A stretch of DNA of 64,000 bases from Carposina sasakii (GCA_014607495.2 CP053154.1:12338001-12402000); one strand, 5' to 3'; shown: positions 46,893-59,400, counted from the stretch's first letter. A program made the numbers and translations. The notes: a model not told the origin generated them from the letters alone.

Positions 46893-47508
46893 ATTTTGTG
46901 TCATGTCGGGTATTCACTAGAATATGATATAGCTGCATCTCCTTCCGTAAGAGTCGACTAAGGTATTCAGTCAAGGGTGTTCTCCCAGGCGGGAGCCCTC
47001 AACTTATCACTGATCATTATTACATCTGGCCCTGCTATGCCAAACGTAGCTGTAGGATCTCCGTCACGATCCTACAGTTATGGCTACCCCGTTTAGGAAT
47101 ACAGCCGTGTCTGTATGTCATCATCATCTTCCTGCCCTGTTCCCATTTATTTGGGGTCGGCGCAATATGTACTTTTCTTCCATTCATCCCTATTATCCGT
47201 CATCTCATTGCTCACTCCCAGTACACGCATATCCTCCCTCACACAGTCCATCCAACACTTCTTTGGTCTACCCCTTCCTTTATATTAATCCACACTCATG
47301 CACAACGCTCTCTGTAAAATATGCCTTTCATCCCGTCGCTTTACATGCCCGTACCAAGACAGACGGTTACTTCGTAGCTTGTCTGTGATCTGCACAACTT
47401 TCAGACCTCCACTTATATACTCATTTCTTATTTTATCCATTCTTGTAACTCCACACATCCATCTCAACATTCTGTATGTAGCCGTGTCTGTATGTATGTG
47501 GGAAAATG
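46893..47508 (+). mobile_element. Family D dispersed repeat, copy 5, split near its end by a LINE tail
   Basis: The first part (46893-47118) is the fullest family D copy: CGGGTATTCACTAGAAT, AGCTGCATCTCC, TCGACTAAGG, CACTGATCATTATTACATCT, ATGCCAAACGTAGCTGTAGG and ACAGCCGTGTCTGTATG. The repeat resumes at 47480 after the inserted LINE. Confidence 0.72.
47119..47479 (-). pseudogene. 5'-truncated RTE-like LINE: ORF C-terminus with 16-bp target duplication
   Basis: AGCCGTGTCTGTATGT at 47103-47118 and 47480-47495 brackets the insertion. The minus-strand frame codes MLRWMCGVTRMDKIRNEYI, then LRSNRLSWYGHVKRRDERHI. After one in-frame TAA in place of a conserved stretch it continues GRGRPKKCWMDCVREDMR and ends CADPK-stop, with an ATG-repeat tail. 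This is the typical C-terminus of RTE-type reverse-transcriptase ORFs of insects. One nonsense change apart, the fragment is well kept, so insertion was fairly recent. Confidence 0.85.
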
Positions 47509-48780
47509 TTTAATATACCTACCGCTAAAATATTTTTGTCAATAACTATTTTAACTTGAAACGAACAGTTAAATCCTTCAAACAAACCAGTACATAGAGA
47601 AAACATATATTTCGCACACTGCCGCGAGTCCACTGTTTTATTCAGTTTTATTTATTGCTTTCATTTCAGTTTGATTGGGTTTTAAATTACTCTCGTGATT
47701 GTCAGATAATTTGTGCGTGTGTTCACAAAATGCCTCGTATTTTCATGCCTTCTGTAGTGCAATATTTATGAGTATGTTAAGTTTGTTCTCTTATGAAATG
47801 AACCAGGTTTCGGCCATGAAGTACCTACAATGATCAGTGACGTAACCGTAAAACGAAATGTCGCTCTACACTGCCTATAACGGCATCTCGCTCCCACAAT
47901 GGAAGCAATCCTGCTTCTAGTAAACGTTCTTAGTATGTAATCTCGCTGAAATTGTAACAAAGTTTATTTACAGAACGTAGTGTCACCTTTCATACGCTGA
48001 CAGGGAAAAAAACTAAACATCGTCGTCGGTGAGGGACATATTAGCCAGTTCATACTTTTACGACACTCGTATAATCATAGTAAGTAATAGACTACATTGA
48101 CAATTATATAACATTAATAATTTATAGTTTCGAATGCCTCATTACCAACATTACACAAACACATTTCATTGCGTTCCCAAACGTTTAATCACTATGTAAT
48201 ATGGAAAACGTCTCACCAGAAAGACGTCCCAATTATTCCAACCGCAAGTGTATTGGCACATTATGCCGATCACGAGCACGCCGCCGTTTATGCCCGGGCA
48301 CGTCCCCGACTTATCAGTCGGCGGCGAATCGGCCTGTCGCATCTCCCGGAGTGCGGTGAAAAATTGCCCACCTAGGGATGAGTCTGGATAATTTGTGCTA
48401 AGAAGAAATACATTTTTTGGGCTCGTTTACACCGCTCAAAAATGCTAGAGGTGGCTATGAAGTGGACTTGGTATAAAAGGTATCCACATTATCTTAAACT
48501 TGATCATGATAGAGACAGCATCAATTTTATTTTTCAGATAGGCTATCTGACGTTTGAAATCAACCTCAAGAATTTAGAAAGAAAGAAAACGTTTATTTTA
48601 CGCCACACACACACATGAAAAATTACAAGCTAAAGTATATAAAGTAGGTATAATTCAGAAGTGTGGTTACTTTCTATAAATAAGCAGGAAATATTTGTAC
48701 TGATGTGAGGTTCTTTTTTATATTTAAATTATATTATATACCCTACGCATGGAATATAACGTGTAAAAATGTAACCTTAT
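47509..48780. other. Gene-free stretch
   Basis: A GC-richer patch at 48230-48370 carries a 68-codon frame with no recognised motif. Nothing else is supported. Confidence 0.4.
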
Positions 48781-48838
48781 TCTTGGGTGCAGATAAATGT
48801 ACCTGCCCAGCCTCTTTGGGGGCAAATGGGCGTGACTG
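48781..48838 (-). repeat. Fragment of the repeat tandemly duplicated at 21633-21995
   Basis: The reverse strand reads CACGCCCATTTGCCCCCAAA then GAGGCTGGGCAG, matching CACGCCTATT...CCCAAAGAGGTTGG at 21670. Confidence 0.5.
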
Positions 48839-49081
48839 TAATGTTTTGTAATACTATACACAAATATTGTTAAATGACGTGATAAAACTTTGTTAAAAAA
48901 TTTCATTTTTTCCGTTTATTAATTGAAACCAGATAATATAGGGCAAAAGTTTTTCCCGAAACATTGTAGATGAAAATTTTACTTTTTTATAAAATTCGGT
49001 TAGAAATACCCAGAAGTTATTTCAGTTGAAAACTACGGGTATAGGTACCTAAGGTTTTAAGTTTCAACATTACCTTATGCA

Positions 49082-49271
49082 TGGGTGTTTTTTCGTTGCC
49101 ACCCTTAATGAAGGGTACGTACTCTATACATCAAATAAAGTAAGTTTATGCCAAAAAAAGTGCTGGGATGTGATGTAAATTTTTTTGTTTTTTTTTTTAA
49201 TCACTTGATCGGGCGAAATTTATAGTGTCCAGTGTTTATGCTAGTTTTTTCATAGACATGTATTAATTATT
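49082..49271 (+). mobile_element. Family B element, copy 4 (truncated by a family A copy)
   Basis: GGGTGTTTTTTCGTTGCCAC, GTACGTACTCTATACATC, TCACTTGATCGGGCGAAATT and CAGTGTTTATGCTAG match copies 1 and 3. The match ends at TTAATTATTT where family A starts, so A inserted into or truncated B. Confidence 0.7.
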
Positions 49272-49411
49272 TACATACATACATACATATAATCACGCCT
49301 TTATCCCTTACGGGGTAGGCAAAGCACTAAGGGACCGATAGAACCACATGGTGCCACTTCTGACCAATTTTTAGGGTATAGTTGAGATGTACAAGTTCGG
49401 TTAGTAGTGAC
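49272..49411 (-). repeat. Family A dispersed repeat, copy 5 (truncated)
   Basis: CATACATACAT tail, then the TACGGGGTAGGC core, ending at GGTTAGTAGTGACTA. Confidence 0.72.
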
Positions 49412-51699
49412 TATTTAATTGGTAATAATATAATTTAATATCACCCGCTAATAGAGCAGTCTCACTAAAAGATGAATAAATAAAAAGATGGGATGGGAAA
49501 TAAATCAATAGGGCTATTAATATCAGAAATTGGGTAATTTCCAAAGCCATACTTCTTATTTATAGTTGACCAAAATAAATAACAATTAACTCTAACTAAA
49601 CATTTGTAACAAAGGTATAATTATATTACTGACTGTCCCTTACACTCTGTATGACGTGTGAGACTAGCTTATTTGTATTCGTTTTTTTTTAACGTATAAT
49701 CAGTCGTTGTTCACATGGAAGCTGTTCAATTCGTGTAAAAACTAATAACGTTTTTGAATAAGTCCGTCGAGTATTCGTAGAAACTTATAAGCGGTATACG
49801 TTTTTTTTTTGCAGTACAAATGTGTAAATGGTTCCATATAAGTTGTACTCGTATGCGCCAATATTTATTCGTTAAAATGTACATACGAATACTGCAACAA
49901 ACCGTGCAGGATAATCCCGTGTGAACCTATACCCCGTTTTTTTAACACAGCAATTTCAATTTCTGAAAAGCAGTGATAGTAAACATTAGCACAGTTGTAA
50001 GATATTATAAGTGACGTATATACTTAAAAGTTCAGTTCCGTGTTTGCAAAATCTGCTTTCTTTAGGTTTTTTATAGTGCAACCTTTTAATGAGTAGGTTA
50101 TATCGAATTAAGTAAGCAAACTCTATAGGAACTATATTGATGATAGTGAAACAAAAAATCTGAAATAAAAACCCAAATTTCGTTCTATAGTACGAGTATT
50201 ATTTCTACTTAGAAATAAAGTAACGTATAGTTTATAGTCTTATGTACAACGTACTTCATAACAAGGTACGCGTTGACATTCCTATTGATCCGCACGCTCC
50301 AATGGCACTCACATATGAAAGACTCGAGGGTGAGCTCGAGCGCTGAGTGATGCGATTCGTCGATAATTGAAGGAGGTCATATATTATTATGAAACTGCCT
50401 TTTTTATATACCTATAAGTATCGGTTTTCTTCTTTTTCGGGTTTGAGGTTGATGGTTTAAGTTGATCAAGTCTAATAGACTAACTCATGCCATTAGAGGA
50501 TCCATCCACCAGGAGACAGAACCATACAAATACTAGAACGCGATTTCGAAGTTTCTCACAATTATTGGAACATATACATAGGCAAAACAATAACTAGTGG
50601 CGTGGAAGGGCCGGAAGCACTGCCACCCCCACACTGGTGATCTCTGTAAACTGGACATATGCATTCTTCCACCTTTTTGAACTTCGTTATCGCATTGCGT
50701 TCCCAGTCGCCTCAAAGACAAGATGCCGCCTGTATGCTCGTCGCAACACTTTCCGGCGACTCACTTATGCGTTAATATTTAATTTTTCAGAGCGTAAAAA
50801 AATTCCTTATGATTTATTCTATACTTAATTGTATTATATGTATAGTATACGGTCAAATTATTAAGTACTAGTCATCATCATCATCGAAGAAACAATAAAT
50901 TATAAGTTGATGCATAAAAATGTTATGATGAAAACGAATTTAAAACCAATGAATATTGAATTGTGATATCAAAATTGTTACAAAATATTTAAAATGCTAA
51001 TCCTTTTTTATTGGGCGCTGTAAATTCGTGAAATCAAACTGGATCAACTGGATGCTGAAATGGACTGAAAAGCTACTTTTATTTATTCCCTGTATTGCTC
51101 GTATATAATGTATCTGGGTTAACCTAAAGCCTTAAATTATTATAAATGTGCTTACTGGCGCTAACAGCTTAAAATAATATCTATTTACGAGTACAATTCT
51201 GGAAACATTTCCTGATAGATTCATTACCGGTTGCTCGATTCAGCATTTGCTCGAAAATCGACGATAGGCTCACCCCTCTTTATGTGTGATTTAACCCGTA
51301 TGTTTGATCTAGTAATTACTCACTGCCAAGCAATTTCTCAATAATGTAATTTATAGTATTTTTTCCGTGTACTCGTATTGTATTGTATTGAATTGTGGTT
51401 GACTTTTGCAAGTTCTATCTTAGAAAACATTTTTTACTCAAAGAATTACTTGAGCAATTCCTTAAGTACAAGAAATTTCTTCTTCTTTATATATAGGGAT
51501 GTAAGACGTAACTTAGGTTTAAAAATCAATAAAATAATAAAAATGAGTTTGTGCGGACCAAATGTGCGGACCACCAGAAAATAGTAGCAAATGCTACGAA
51601 CTACGAATAAATTATTTTTGATTCTATACACCTATTAGAACTATTAAGTGAATATAGAAGTTTTCAAGGTAATACAAAAATAAATACATAAAGTAAATC
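49412..51699. other. Gene-free stretch
   Basis: AT-rich. Weak inverted pair GTTCACATGG/CCGTGTGAAC at 49711-49927 could be a small element. A GC-richer segment at 50595-50770 contains a 62-codon minus-strand frame with no recognised motif. Confidence 0.4.
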
Positions 51700-51892
51700 A
51701 TACAAATCTTCACCAAGGGGCGGTAGACGCGGGAGTTTTTTTGGTAGAGATAAGGGAGTGTTCTTGCCATTGTACATGCATCTTATGGTATACTTCTTTA
51801 ATGTTGTATGCCATATTTCCCACAAGGTTTTTGTGTTTCTTTTCCGTATTTATATAAATGTGCAATAAAGAATAAAGAATAAAGAATCTTCT
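51700..51892 (+). mobile_element. Probable LINE 3' UTR with AATAAAG-repeat tail
   Basis: Ends in GTGCAATAAAGAATAAAG and further AATAAAG units to about 51890, preceded by a low-complexity leader. Repeated AATAAAG tails are common at insect LINE 3' ends. No coding part is present; the left edge is arbitrary. Confidence 0.4.
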
Positions 51893-52297
51893 ATTTGAAA
51901 TACTTGTCCTTATGAAATTAATAAAATTTTCAATAATTGATAATAGGCGACGAGAGACTTTATACTGTTTTCTTGGGCATCAAATATCACAGTAAGTAAG
52001 AAACGTTCTGCATTAATCATAAAAGCGTTGGCTATTTCCATAGTCGGTATTTTATTATGGGGAAGCGCAGCTTTCAAATCTAATTCCTGTTTCGGAGCCA
52101 TGTAATTGAAGCATTTAAAAATTTTACTAACGACTCTGTCATAACCTATTAGTATCTGTTATTTAGCATAATTTACAATAATAAACCGGGTGTATCCCCA
52201 CTAACTGTAGTAGGTATAGTTAATATGTGTTGGTGAATGTGACTGTAGTGTATCTCGGGAATGATGTGTAGGTATTATATATTTAAGTTCTGTATAT

Positions 52298-52945
52298 ATC
52301 ATCCTCATCATATAAAAAGTTTAGTAGATACTCGAACTCTGTGTACACATTTTTATTTTTATTTATACAGGTTTCTGTGTAAGTGGGTATGTAATTTATA
52401 TGAATTTAAATTAATTATGTTATGATAATTGAATATACATATTGCCTTTCTTATCCAATGGTTCTGATGCATGTCTGCCATTTCTTCTTCCAAGAACAGA
52501 TCAGTAATAGTAGAATCCTTGAGAGTTGGTTTTGCCATAAAGGAGAACTACAGCTCTTCTGGATTTCGTCTTTAACCTTAACTCTTATTCTCCACGTGGC
52601 CAGTGGCATAACAAATCGTTGGGGTGGTGATAAAGCAAAAGCTATATTTATTTTTGGGTTGTGTAAATTCTATCTCCATATATCTGTCTCATATGTAAAT
52701 ATTATGTTTGCGGCGACGTCGTAACTCGAAGAAAAGTACCTCAGAGGGGCAATTTCGATATATTTTTAAAAATTTTACAGACACTATGCAACCAATAATA
52801 AACCGTTAACAGCAGGTTAATATCATCCTCATCATATAAAAAGTAAAGGTTTTTTTTTGTTTGGTCTGACTTACGCATGTATGTATATATATCTCCATAA
52901 TAGTTCGCGAGTATGAAGAAAAGTACAGAGGGGCAATATAAGAAC
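52298..52945 (+). repeat. Local duplication with large internal deletion in the second copy
   Basis: ATATCATCCTCATCATATAA (52299 and 52820) and the later pair TATCTCCATA...GAAGAAAAGTAC...AGAGGGGCAAT (52672-52755 and 52889-52940) recur in the same order, the second set closer together. The 100-codon frame in between is unrecognised. Confidence 0.5.
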
Positions 52946-53592
52946 AAGTGTTAAGTATTTTTTTGTACGCCATAATAGTGGCATGCTGTCGGTGGCAAAA
53001 ATTGTCTTATTACTTCACACTAAAGCAAATTATTATTTGCATCTTGTTTCGTTAACGGTTACCGTTCGGCTAAAAAAATTGCGGAACTGCCCTCGCTATG
53101 AATTCAAGTAGATTCCGATCTAAGATAGTAGAATCCGAGATCCATTTTCACGACGAAAAACAAAACAAATAATGAAATGAAAATTCGAGTGTATATTGGC
53201 ATTGAGCATGTATTATTATTTATACAAGAATGACCACTATCTTTTGTTTGTGCTACCTTTTTCGTAAATATTTATTTTATTTTCTCACACGACAGGTAGT
53301 TTGTTCTAGCGAATTATTTCTCTCGACGAACTACGTCGGTATACGGGATCAGCTAGAGATGTCCATTTTTCGGGGTTTTCGGAACACTGAGCGTTTAAGC
53401 TACATAAATATCTACCTGCATACTCGTATTGTATGAGTAATACATGACGTAAAAGATGTTTGGTATCTACTATTAGTTTCCAAGAAAATTGTGTAGTTAT
53501 ATTTCAGTAGTTACCTCATTAAAATGGAGTTTATTTATATGATTTCAAAAGCACGTAAAATAGCCTGCCACTTTTTTTACAAATTACTGTTA

Positions 53593-53700
53593 CAGTGGGT
53601 TCCCACGGTGCATGATATTACGGACCAGCTTATGGGAAACGGACGGAGCGTCCGTGGTGCGCGTCCGTCCGCGAAATCACGCACCGTGGGAACCCACCTT
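53593..53700. mobile_element. GTGGGTTCCCACGGTGC inverted-repeat element
   Basis: Ends CAGTGGGTTCCCACGGTGCA and, reversed, AAGGTGGGTTCCCACGGTGC; 108 bases. The GC-rich centre includes GGACGGAGCGTCCG. Flanks TA on both sides; target duplication not certain. MITE-like. Confidence 0.7.
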
Positions 53701-54639
53701 TAGCTACTAGCGCCTGCCCGCGAAATCGTCTGCGTGAACTTTACAGTTCCCGTAGGAACTTATAAAATAAAAGTGACCTAAGTTAATATAATTTGAGATA
53801 GTAATAATTATCGTATACAAATATAATATAGATATTAATGGCGGTTCCGCCATTTCAGAAATTAGCTGGACGCACAAAAAGTATTAAATTTTTTTCATTA
53901 ATTTAGTAAAAATCGGTAATTTTGATATTACCAACAGACACTCCGATTATCTGTACATATCTATGTTGGTAGGAACATAAAAGTTAAGCTCAAGCAAAAC
54001 TAAACATAACAGCTACGTATACATACGTGCAAAGGTGAGTTATTTATTACGAAACACATTTAAATGGCTCCCGCACAGTTAACAACCGTCGAGTTAGGTC
54101 ACAAGTTAGGCTAAAGAGCGACCCAGTTTCAGCACATCGATAAAAGACTTACTCTCTCAGGAAATAGGTAACCTATGACATGGCAAATTTAGGTGTGCCC
54201 AAATGACTATCACACTCGTATAAGTACACTCACAATAAATACGTACTAAATAATTATTAAGATCTGTGTATTTATAGGGATAATTTTTATTCATTCTTTT
54301 GAATTTATTTTTAACGATAAATCTTACAAGTGCCTACCACCGTGTGGTATCGGCTGAATAGAATAGCACTACCCCATGTCTGCCCGTATGTGCTGTATGA
54401 GGTAAATCATATTTTTACGCGTCTCTAATATAAGGCATACCAATAGCTGTGTCTATTTCGCGCGCCACTAAAAGTTAGTCAGGGCGACCAATCGCCGCTT
54501 CTTTGGAATACGACTGAACTTTGCGCGCTTTGAAACACAGCCGTGCTGTCCAAATAGGCGCGCTTAATTCAAACACGACTCCATGACGCCGTTGCATTGA
54601 CCAATGCCGCATGTGGGATCGATATTTCCGGGAATATTC

Positions 54640-55340
54640 GGCTCCTGTTGTCAATGCCTGCGCATCGCCGCGTCTTTTGAGTCAGTCTGCTTAAACGCTC
54701 GTAGCTCCGGCGATGGCATGGACGTATTCTTTGGAAAATATAAAAACATGTTTAAAAAAAACCTTCTTAAAAAATCGCCGGTATTGTAAGTCGACTGTAC
54801 GTTGTTCTGATAATGTATGGAGGAGTACGCCAAATTAATGAATATCGTTACTCGTTACTTCTGCATATCTAAATAAAGAAACCTGCCCACTGAATTAATG
54901 CAAGAGGAAGAGTCCAGGCATACATGAATAAATGCCGCCCATCAGCCCAGTGGTCACATTGTAGAAAGATGGAAAAAGGTAAGTGGTAACGTCAATAAAG
55001 GTTTATTTCTTGTTATATACTAGAGGTGTAAAAGTATCGAAAAAAAGCGTACCCGTATGTATTCGTTACTTTGACCATGAGTAGTCGTCATAATATGTTC
55101 TATCGTATCGTTACTCGTTACTTCTGCATACCTACCTACTTATGGTATAGTATGTAGTATGGTAAAGAGTGCTAAGATGAAGACGAATCGACATGAACTG
55201 TCGACACACTGTGGCAGTCTGCTTTTGATCTACCAAGTTTGCAATGGATTTACGATTTATTTAAATTATCTTTAGTTGTTTATAAATTACAAAGACTTTT
55301 CATAGTATTTAATTTAAGGAATAAAAATTTCACAAAACAG
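54640..55340 (+). repeat. Long unit of a 54.6-56.3 kb duplication
   Basis: Contains TGCCTGCGCATCGCCGCGTC, GCTTAAACGCTCGTA, TCGCCGGTATTGTA, TATACTAGAGGTGTAAAAGT, ATAGTATGTAGTATGGTAAA and ATGAACTGTCGAC in an order repeated at 56049-56290. GTAACG/GTTACTCG-like motifs hint at a hAT-type element, but this is unproven. Confidence 0.55.
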
Positions 55341-56048
55341 TTATAACAAAATAACAAAGTGGAAACATTTTTTTTTATAATCCCCCTACCTTTTGACAGC
55401 TCTACGATTAAATCTGTAGTGGCACTTCCTCCAGGCTCTCTATGAATTTTCAAAAATTAAAACTATAAGTACTTTAAACAAACCTAAACATCATTCTTTG
55501 AAATTAGGGATTTAAATTAACCTGAATCATATTACACTTTTACACGCGACATTGGGTAAGAACTATACGATTAAACTGCAACAAACGTATGAATACACCA
55601 TTTGCGATCTTAATAATCGAAATAATGTATTATACTAAAAATACGCATGATACAAGAAACAGTGAGACATTTTAAAATTCATTTTTATTTTTGCATGCGA
55701 ATAGTTTTAAGTAGGTACTTTGGCGTCAAGCGCAATCTTTTCTAGCCAATCGAATATACTTACTCTCTAAGCCAATCAGTGACGCGCACGGAACGTATTC
55801 ACTCAATGTCACTACTCAATTTAGAGAGACGTAACTATCGCGTCATTCCACTGTCAAATTAGGTGCTTACAGAACTCGCAACAAGACAGAAAACGCCGTT
55901 TACTCGACTAAAAAAGTAAATGACGTCAAACTCAAACTCGCATGCTAAGTTCTCTTGCACAATTCGTCCGCTAGGGGCGCTTTTTTAGTTTTCATACACA
56001 TTTTTAAAAATATCCGTTAAGACGCTGTAGTTTCACACTCAAGGCACT

Positions 56049-56290
56049 GTTGTCGATGCCTGCGCATCGCCGCGTCTTTTGAGTTCTGCTTAAACGCTCG
56101 TACTCGCCGGTATTGTATAATGGGCGTATGCTGGATACACAATATACTAGAGGTGTAAAAGTATCGGAGTACCCGTTACTCAGTAATAGTATGTAGTATG
56201 GTAAAGAGTCGAATTCGAATGAACTGTCGACGTAATCTACCAAGGTTTTACGATTTACTTAAATTATATTACATTTAAATTATATTACAA
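56049..56290 (+). repeat. Compressed unit of the 54.6-56.3 kb duplication
   Basis: Carries the same six landmarks as 54640-55340 within about 240 bases rather than 700, so it looks like an internally deleted derivative. The 79-codon frame on the other strand is a shadow. Confidence 0.6.
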
Positions 56291-56526
56291 AGAAATGTAC
56301 AAAACAGTTAAAAACCTACGATTTTTTTCAGCTTTACAACACGCATAGGTAGAACATACGATCAAAAACAAACGTACACAGTGAAATATACAAACGAAAA
56401 ATACCGTAAAATGCGAGTAACGAGACGAATTCCTTTGTAACGTTTCATTACTCGGTACCCCGTTAGTTTTCCCATTTATTCAATCACCCAGGATCCTCTT
56501 ACAAGTAGCATTTAAATAATTATCTT

Positions 56527-56777
56527 CTTCAGCCTATTATAGTCCACTGCTGGACGTAGGCCTCCGCCAGGGCACACCACAAGGCTACTGCCACAGGGAG
56601 GTTTTGCCCATAGTCACCACGCTGGGCAGGCGGGTTGGTAACCGCAGTGTGATTTTCGGACTATGTTGTCAGTACGGGAGGCGCTGCTGCCCACCTCCCG
56701 GAAACCCTTAATCGCCTCGTACGATACGCACGGGCAGGCAGGGGTGGTACAAACTCTACTCTGCCGGCACCACGCGG
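56527..56777 (-). mobile_element. Family E LINE 3'-end relic, copy 5, longest
   Basis: Runs AGCCTATTATAGTCCACTGC, CCAGGGCACACCACAAGGC, GCGGGTTGGTAACCGCAGTG, GGGAGGCGCTGCTGCCCACC and TCTGCCGGCACCACGCGGC: the fullest member of the family in the window. The minus-strand reading includes EAYVQQW. Confidence 0.7.
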
Positions 56778-57539
56778 CTAAATAATTATAATAATTCAAA
56801 TTGGTGTGCAACTTTTGGTAATGTATCTACGTATGCAGTCAAACTGTTATAACAGTTTTGCATGATATTGTACAGTCACATTTTAAACTGTAAACTTAAT
56901 AAATAAATAAATAAAATAATAAAAAAATAATAATAGCAGTCTAGGGAATTAATAAATTCTACCATTACCTAGTCGTATTCCAACTTTTAGTCAAAATATC
57001 AAGTTCGATCTGGTACTGGCAAGAGACAGCCGCGTCTGTCATCACATGAGCTCGTCTCACACGGAATATCTAATGCGATCACTCACAGTTCCATCAAAGA
57101 ATAGTATAGTGCCACTCAAGTCCCATACTGTTTCACGATTCTATAGGAAATAGTTATGTATTCTGTATGAGACTATACTCATTATTTATGCGTGGATATC
57201 GTTTGTGTGGATTTTTTTACGGAATTTAATAATACATTAATGTTTCCTTAACTTTTTAGTTTTAGTCAAATATTTTAGGAAAACTGTAATATTTGTATCT
57301 TTTGAATATACTGAAGACTACACGTCGCAAATGTAAAAGCCTAGTTATGGACTGGTTATTGACAAAAGACTGCACTGACACAGAAAGAATCCTGCACATA
57401 CCCAAATAAGCACACACATGCACATACATATGCATAAACACACACAGAGACCAACTCTCCTCATTTGCCTATTATGTATATTTATAATTAACATTAACAT
57501 TATTTGTGATTTGCATCGTTCAATTCAATTGTTATATCG

Positions 57540-57705
57540 TAATTAATTAGTTCTTTTTTCTGTATTTGTGGATCTAGAATTAAATAACCATAGGAAGTCA
57601 CTAGTTCCCACGACACAGGGTATCCTAGTGTGGGGCTAGAGTGCAAACTATGTAATGTGAAAATGTTATTTTGGCCAAATAAATGAATTACTATTATTAT
57701 TGAAG
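57540..57705 (+). mobile_element. LINE 3' UTR-like segment with polyadenylation signal and TAT tail
   Basis: GTGTGGGGCTAGAGTGC, then AATAAA at 57678-57683 and a TATTATTATTG tail. A family A copy begins directly after. No coding part. Confidence 0.45.
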
Positions 57706-57717
57706 GGTCTTCTATGC

Positions 57718-57970
57718 TGCTCTGGGAGTGAAAAAATAACGTGTAATACTACAGCTGCTTCTCTTCCCGGGCATACTGTACAAGCCAGTAGAGGGACAAG
57801 AGGGTCTTGGTGTTTTGTAGGCGATGGGCTGACCACCTGTCACTACTAACCGAACTTGTACATCTTAACTATACCCTAAAAATTGGTCAGAAGTGGCACC
57901 ATGTGGTTCTATCGGCCCTTAGTGCTCTGCCTACCCCGTAAGGGATAAAGGCGTGATTATATGTATGTAT
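57718..57970 (+). repeat. Family A dispersed repeat, copy 6, full length
   Basis: TCTTCTATGCTGCTCTGGGA head through TACCCCGTAAGGGATAAAGG and an ATGTATGTATG tail. A very regular copy. Confidence 0.8.
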
Positions 57971-58145
57971 GTTTGTTACCGAGTCATGGATGTTTCTACT
58001 ATACATACTTATCTTAGATTAATGATAGGTCTTCGCTGCGAATCATTATTCTAAGCTACTTATATTTGTATTTATATACCTACTGTTGGTACACACGGTG
58101 CAAGATCTTTGGGACAAAGGTTAATGCGTTGTGAAGCGTGTGAAT
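57971..58145 (+). mobile_element. tRNA-derived SINE (family G), copy 3, 3' part, carrying a small hairpin insert
   Basis: CCGAGTCATGGATGTTTCTA and TATTTATATACC...GTTGTGAAG(C)GTGTGAA match the body of the full copy at 36391. The match is split by the 43-base hairpin at 58013-58055. Confidence 0.65.
58013..58055. repeat. Small hairpin repeat, copy 1 (inside a SINE)
   Basis: CTTAGATTAATGATAGGTCT followed by a mirrored arm ending ATCATTATTCTAAG. Nearly the same sequence stands alone at 59215-59261. Confidence 0.65.
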
Positions 58146-59214
58146 ATAATATTTATAATACTACAGAATTCGCCATATATAAGCGAGTAATCGGTAATTA
58201 CTATATTTTGAAACTGCGCACTCTAAATATTTTTACGACATCAAAAAGTATTTCCCACACAATGAAACAGGCACGCAACACTCGACTACGAAATTAACGT
58301 AAACCATACATAACTACCCATTAATAGGGTAATTTAGCCGGGGTGCTATTCTAAACAAAACCCTTGAAATTCGAATTGAAGTGAAATGTACGTAATTGCG
58401 AGAACTTTGTAACATTTTGCCTTTACCTACAGCTGTGGTTTATCACTATTCCATTTATCACGTAAGTAATTTGTCAGTAAGAATGAAATCTGGGTATACA
58501 ATGAGGGTACTTCAGTCTAATTTTTTAAAATTAAATATTTTTCCTAGTAGTTACACCGATGATAACGTAAATATTTTACATCTCTACTTAGTAAAACAAT
58601 GTCGCTTATATAAGCGTAAGAGAGATGAATAAATAAGGACCTAAATTGTAGCCTAAGTTATTAGGTGCCTCCATTCTAATGAGTACCTACTTATAACTAT
58701 CTATATTCAGGTGTGGGTGAAAGCCAGGCAAACACTGAAGTGGTGAACAAGTACTATTGTGTTAAGTAATACGACAGTATTATTACTCGCATGCATTTTT
58801 AATTTGATTATCAGTAATGTCTGTTTTCCTCGCCAATGTATTGGGCTATCCTGTGACTAGTTAAATGGGCTTATTGGTTATTGTGTGATACATTACTGTT
58901 TTTTTGTCCGAAAATTTTGGTTTAGGTATTTTCATGCAAAAATTTGGAATCAGTGGTTTTCGACTCAAAATCATGGTCTGAACTCACCATATAAATATTT
59001 TCCTGTCTGTCACAAACAACCTGTATTTGTTAGATTTAAAACATTCGTAATTAAATCATTTCATTCCGTAATAACACCCCTTATGTTGTCCCTGTCGTCA
59101 TAATGTTGCATGTTTGCGTGAGGGCTTATCACGGATTATAGCCGATTTAAAACGATTTTTGAAACACCCTATTCTCTTTCAGAACGGATAGGTACTATGA
59201 ATATATGAATTATA

Positions 59215-59261
59215 CTTAGATTAATGATTAGTCTTCGCTCCGAGCGAATGATTATTCTAAG
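59215..59261. repeat. Small hairpin repeat, copy 2
   Basis: 47 bases: CTTAGATTAATGATTAGTCT, TTCGCTCCGAGCGAA centre, ATGATTATTCTAAG end. Confidence 0.65.
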
Positions 59262-59400
59262 GAATCATAATAAACATTTCAACGTATTTGTATACTTGAC
59301 ATTGAACAATTAAGGTTAAAATGAACAATCAATGTCGTATGAGGATCTTTAGGTTCTTATCAAACGAAAAACGATTTGAATATAAATATAAATAAATAAA

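Noticed and set aside
50533..50721. 62-codon minus-strand frame in a GC-richer patch
   Set aside because: No known motif; upstream in-frame sequence is broken by stops.
51910..52101. 63-codon minus-strand frame with balanced composition (starts MAPKQELDLK)
   Set aside because: It looks more protein-like than most frames, but no family, splice context or repeat could be recognised; too short to call without a search.
52422..52724. 100-codon hydrophobic frame as a membrane protein
   Set aside because: The AT-rich base composition explains the hydrophobic residues, and it lies in a local duplication; no conserved motif.
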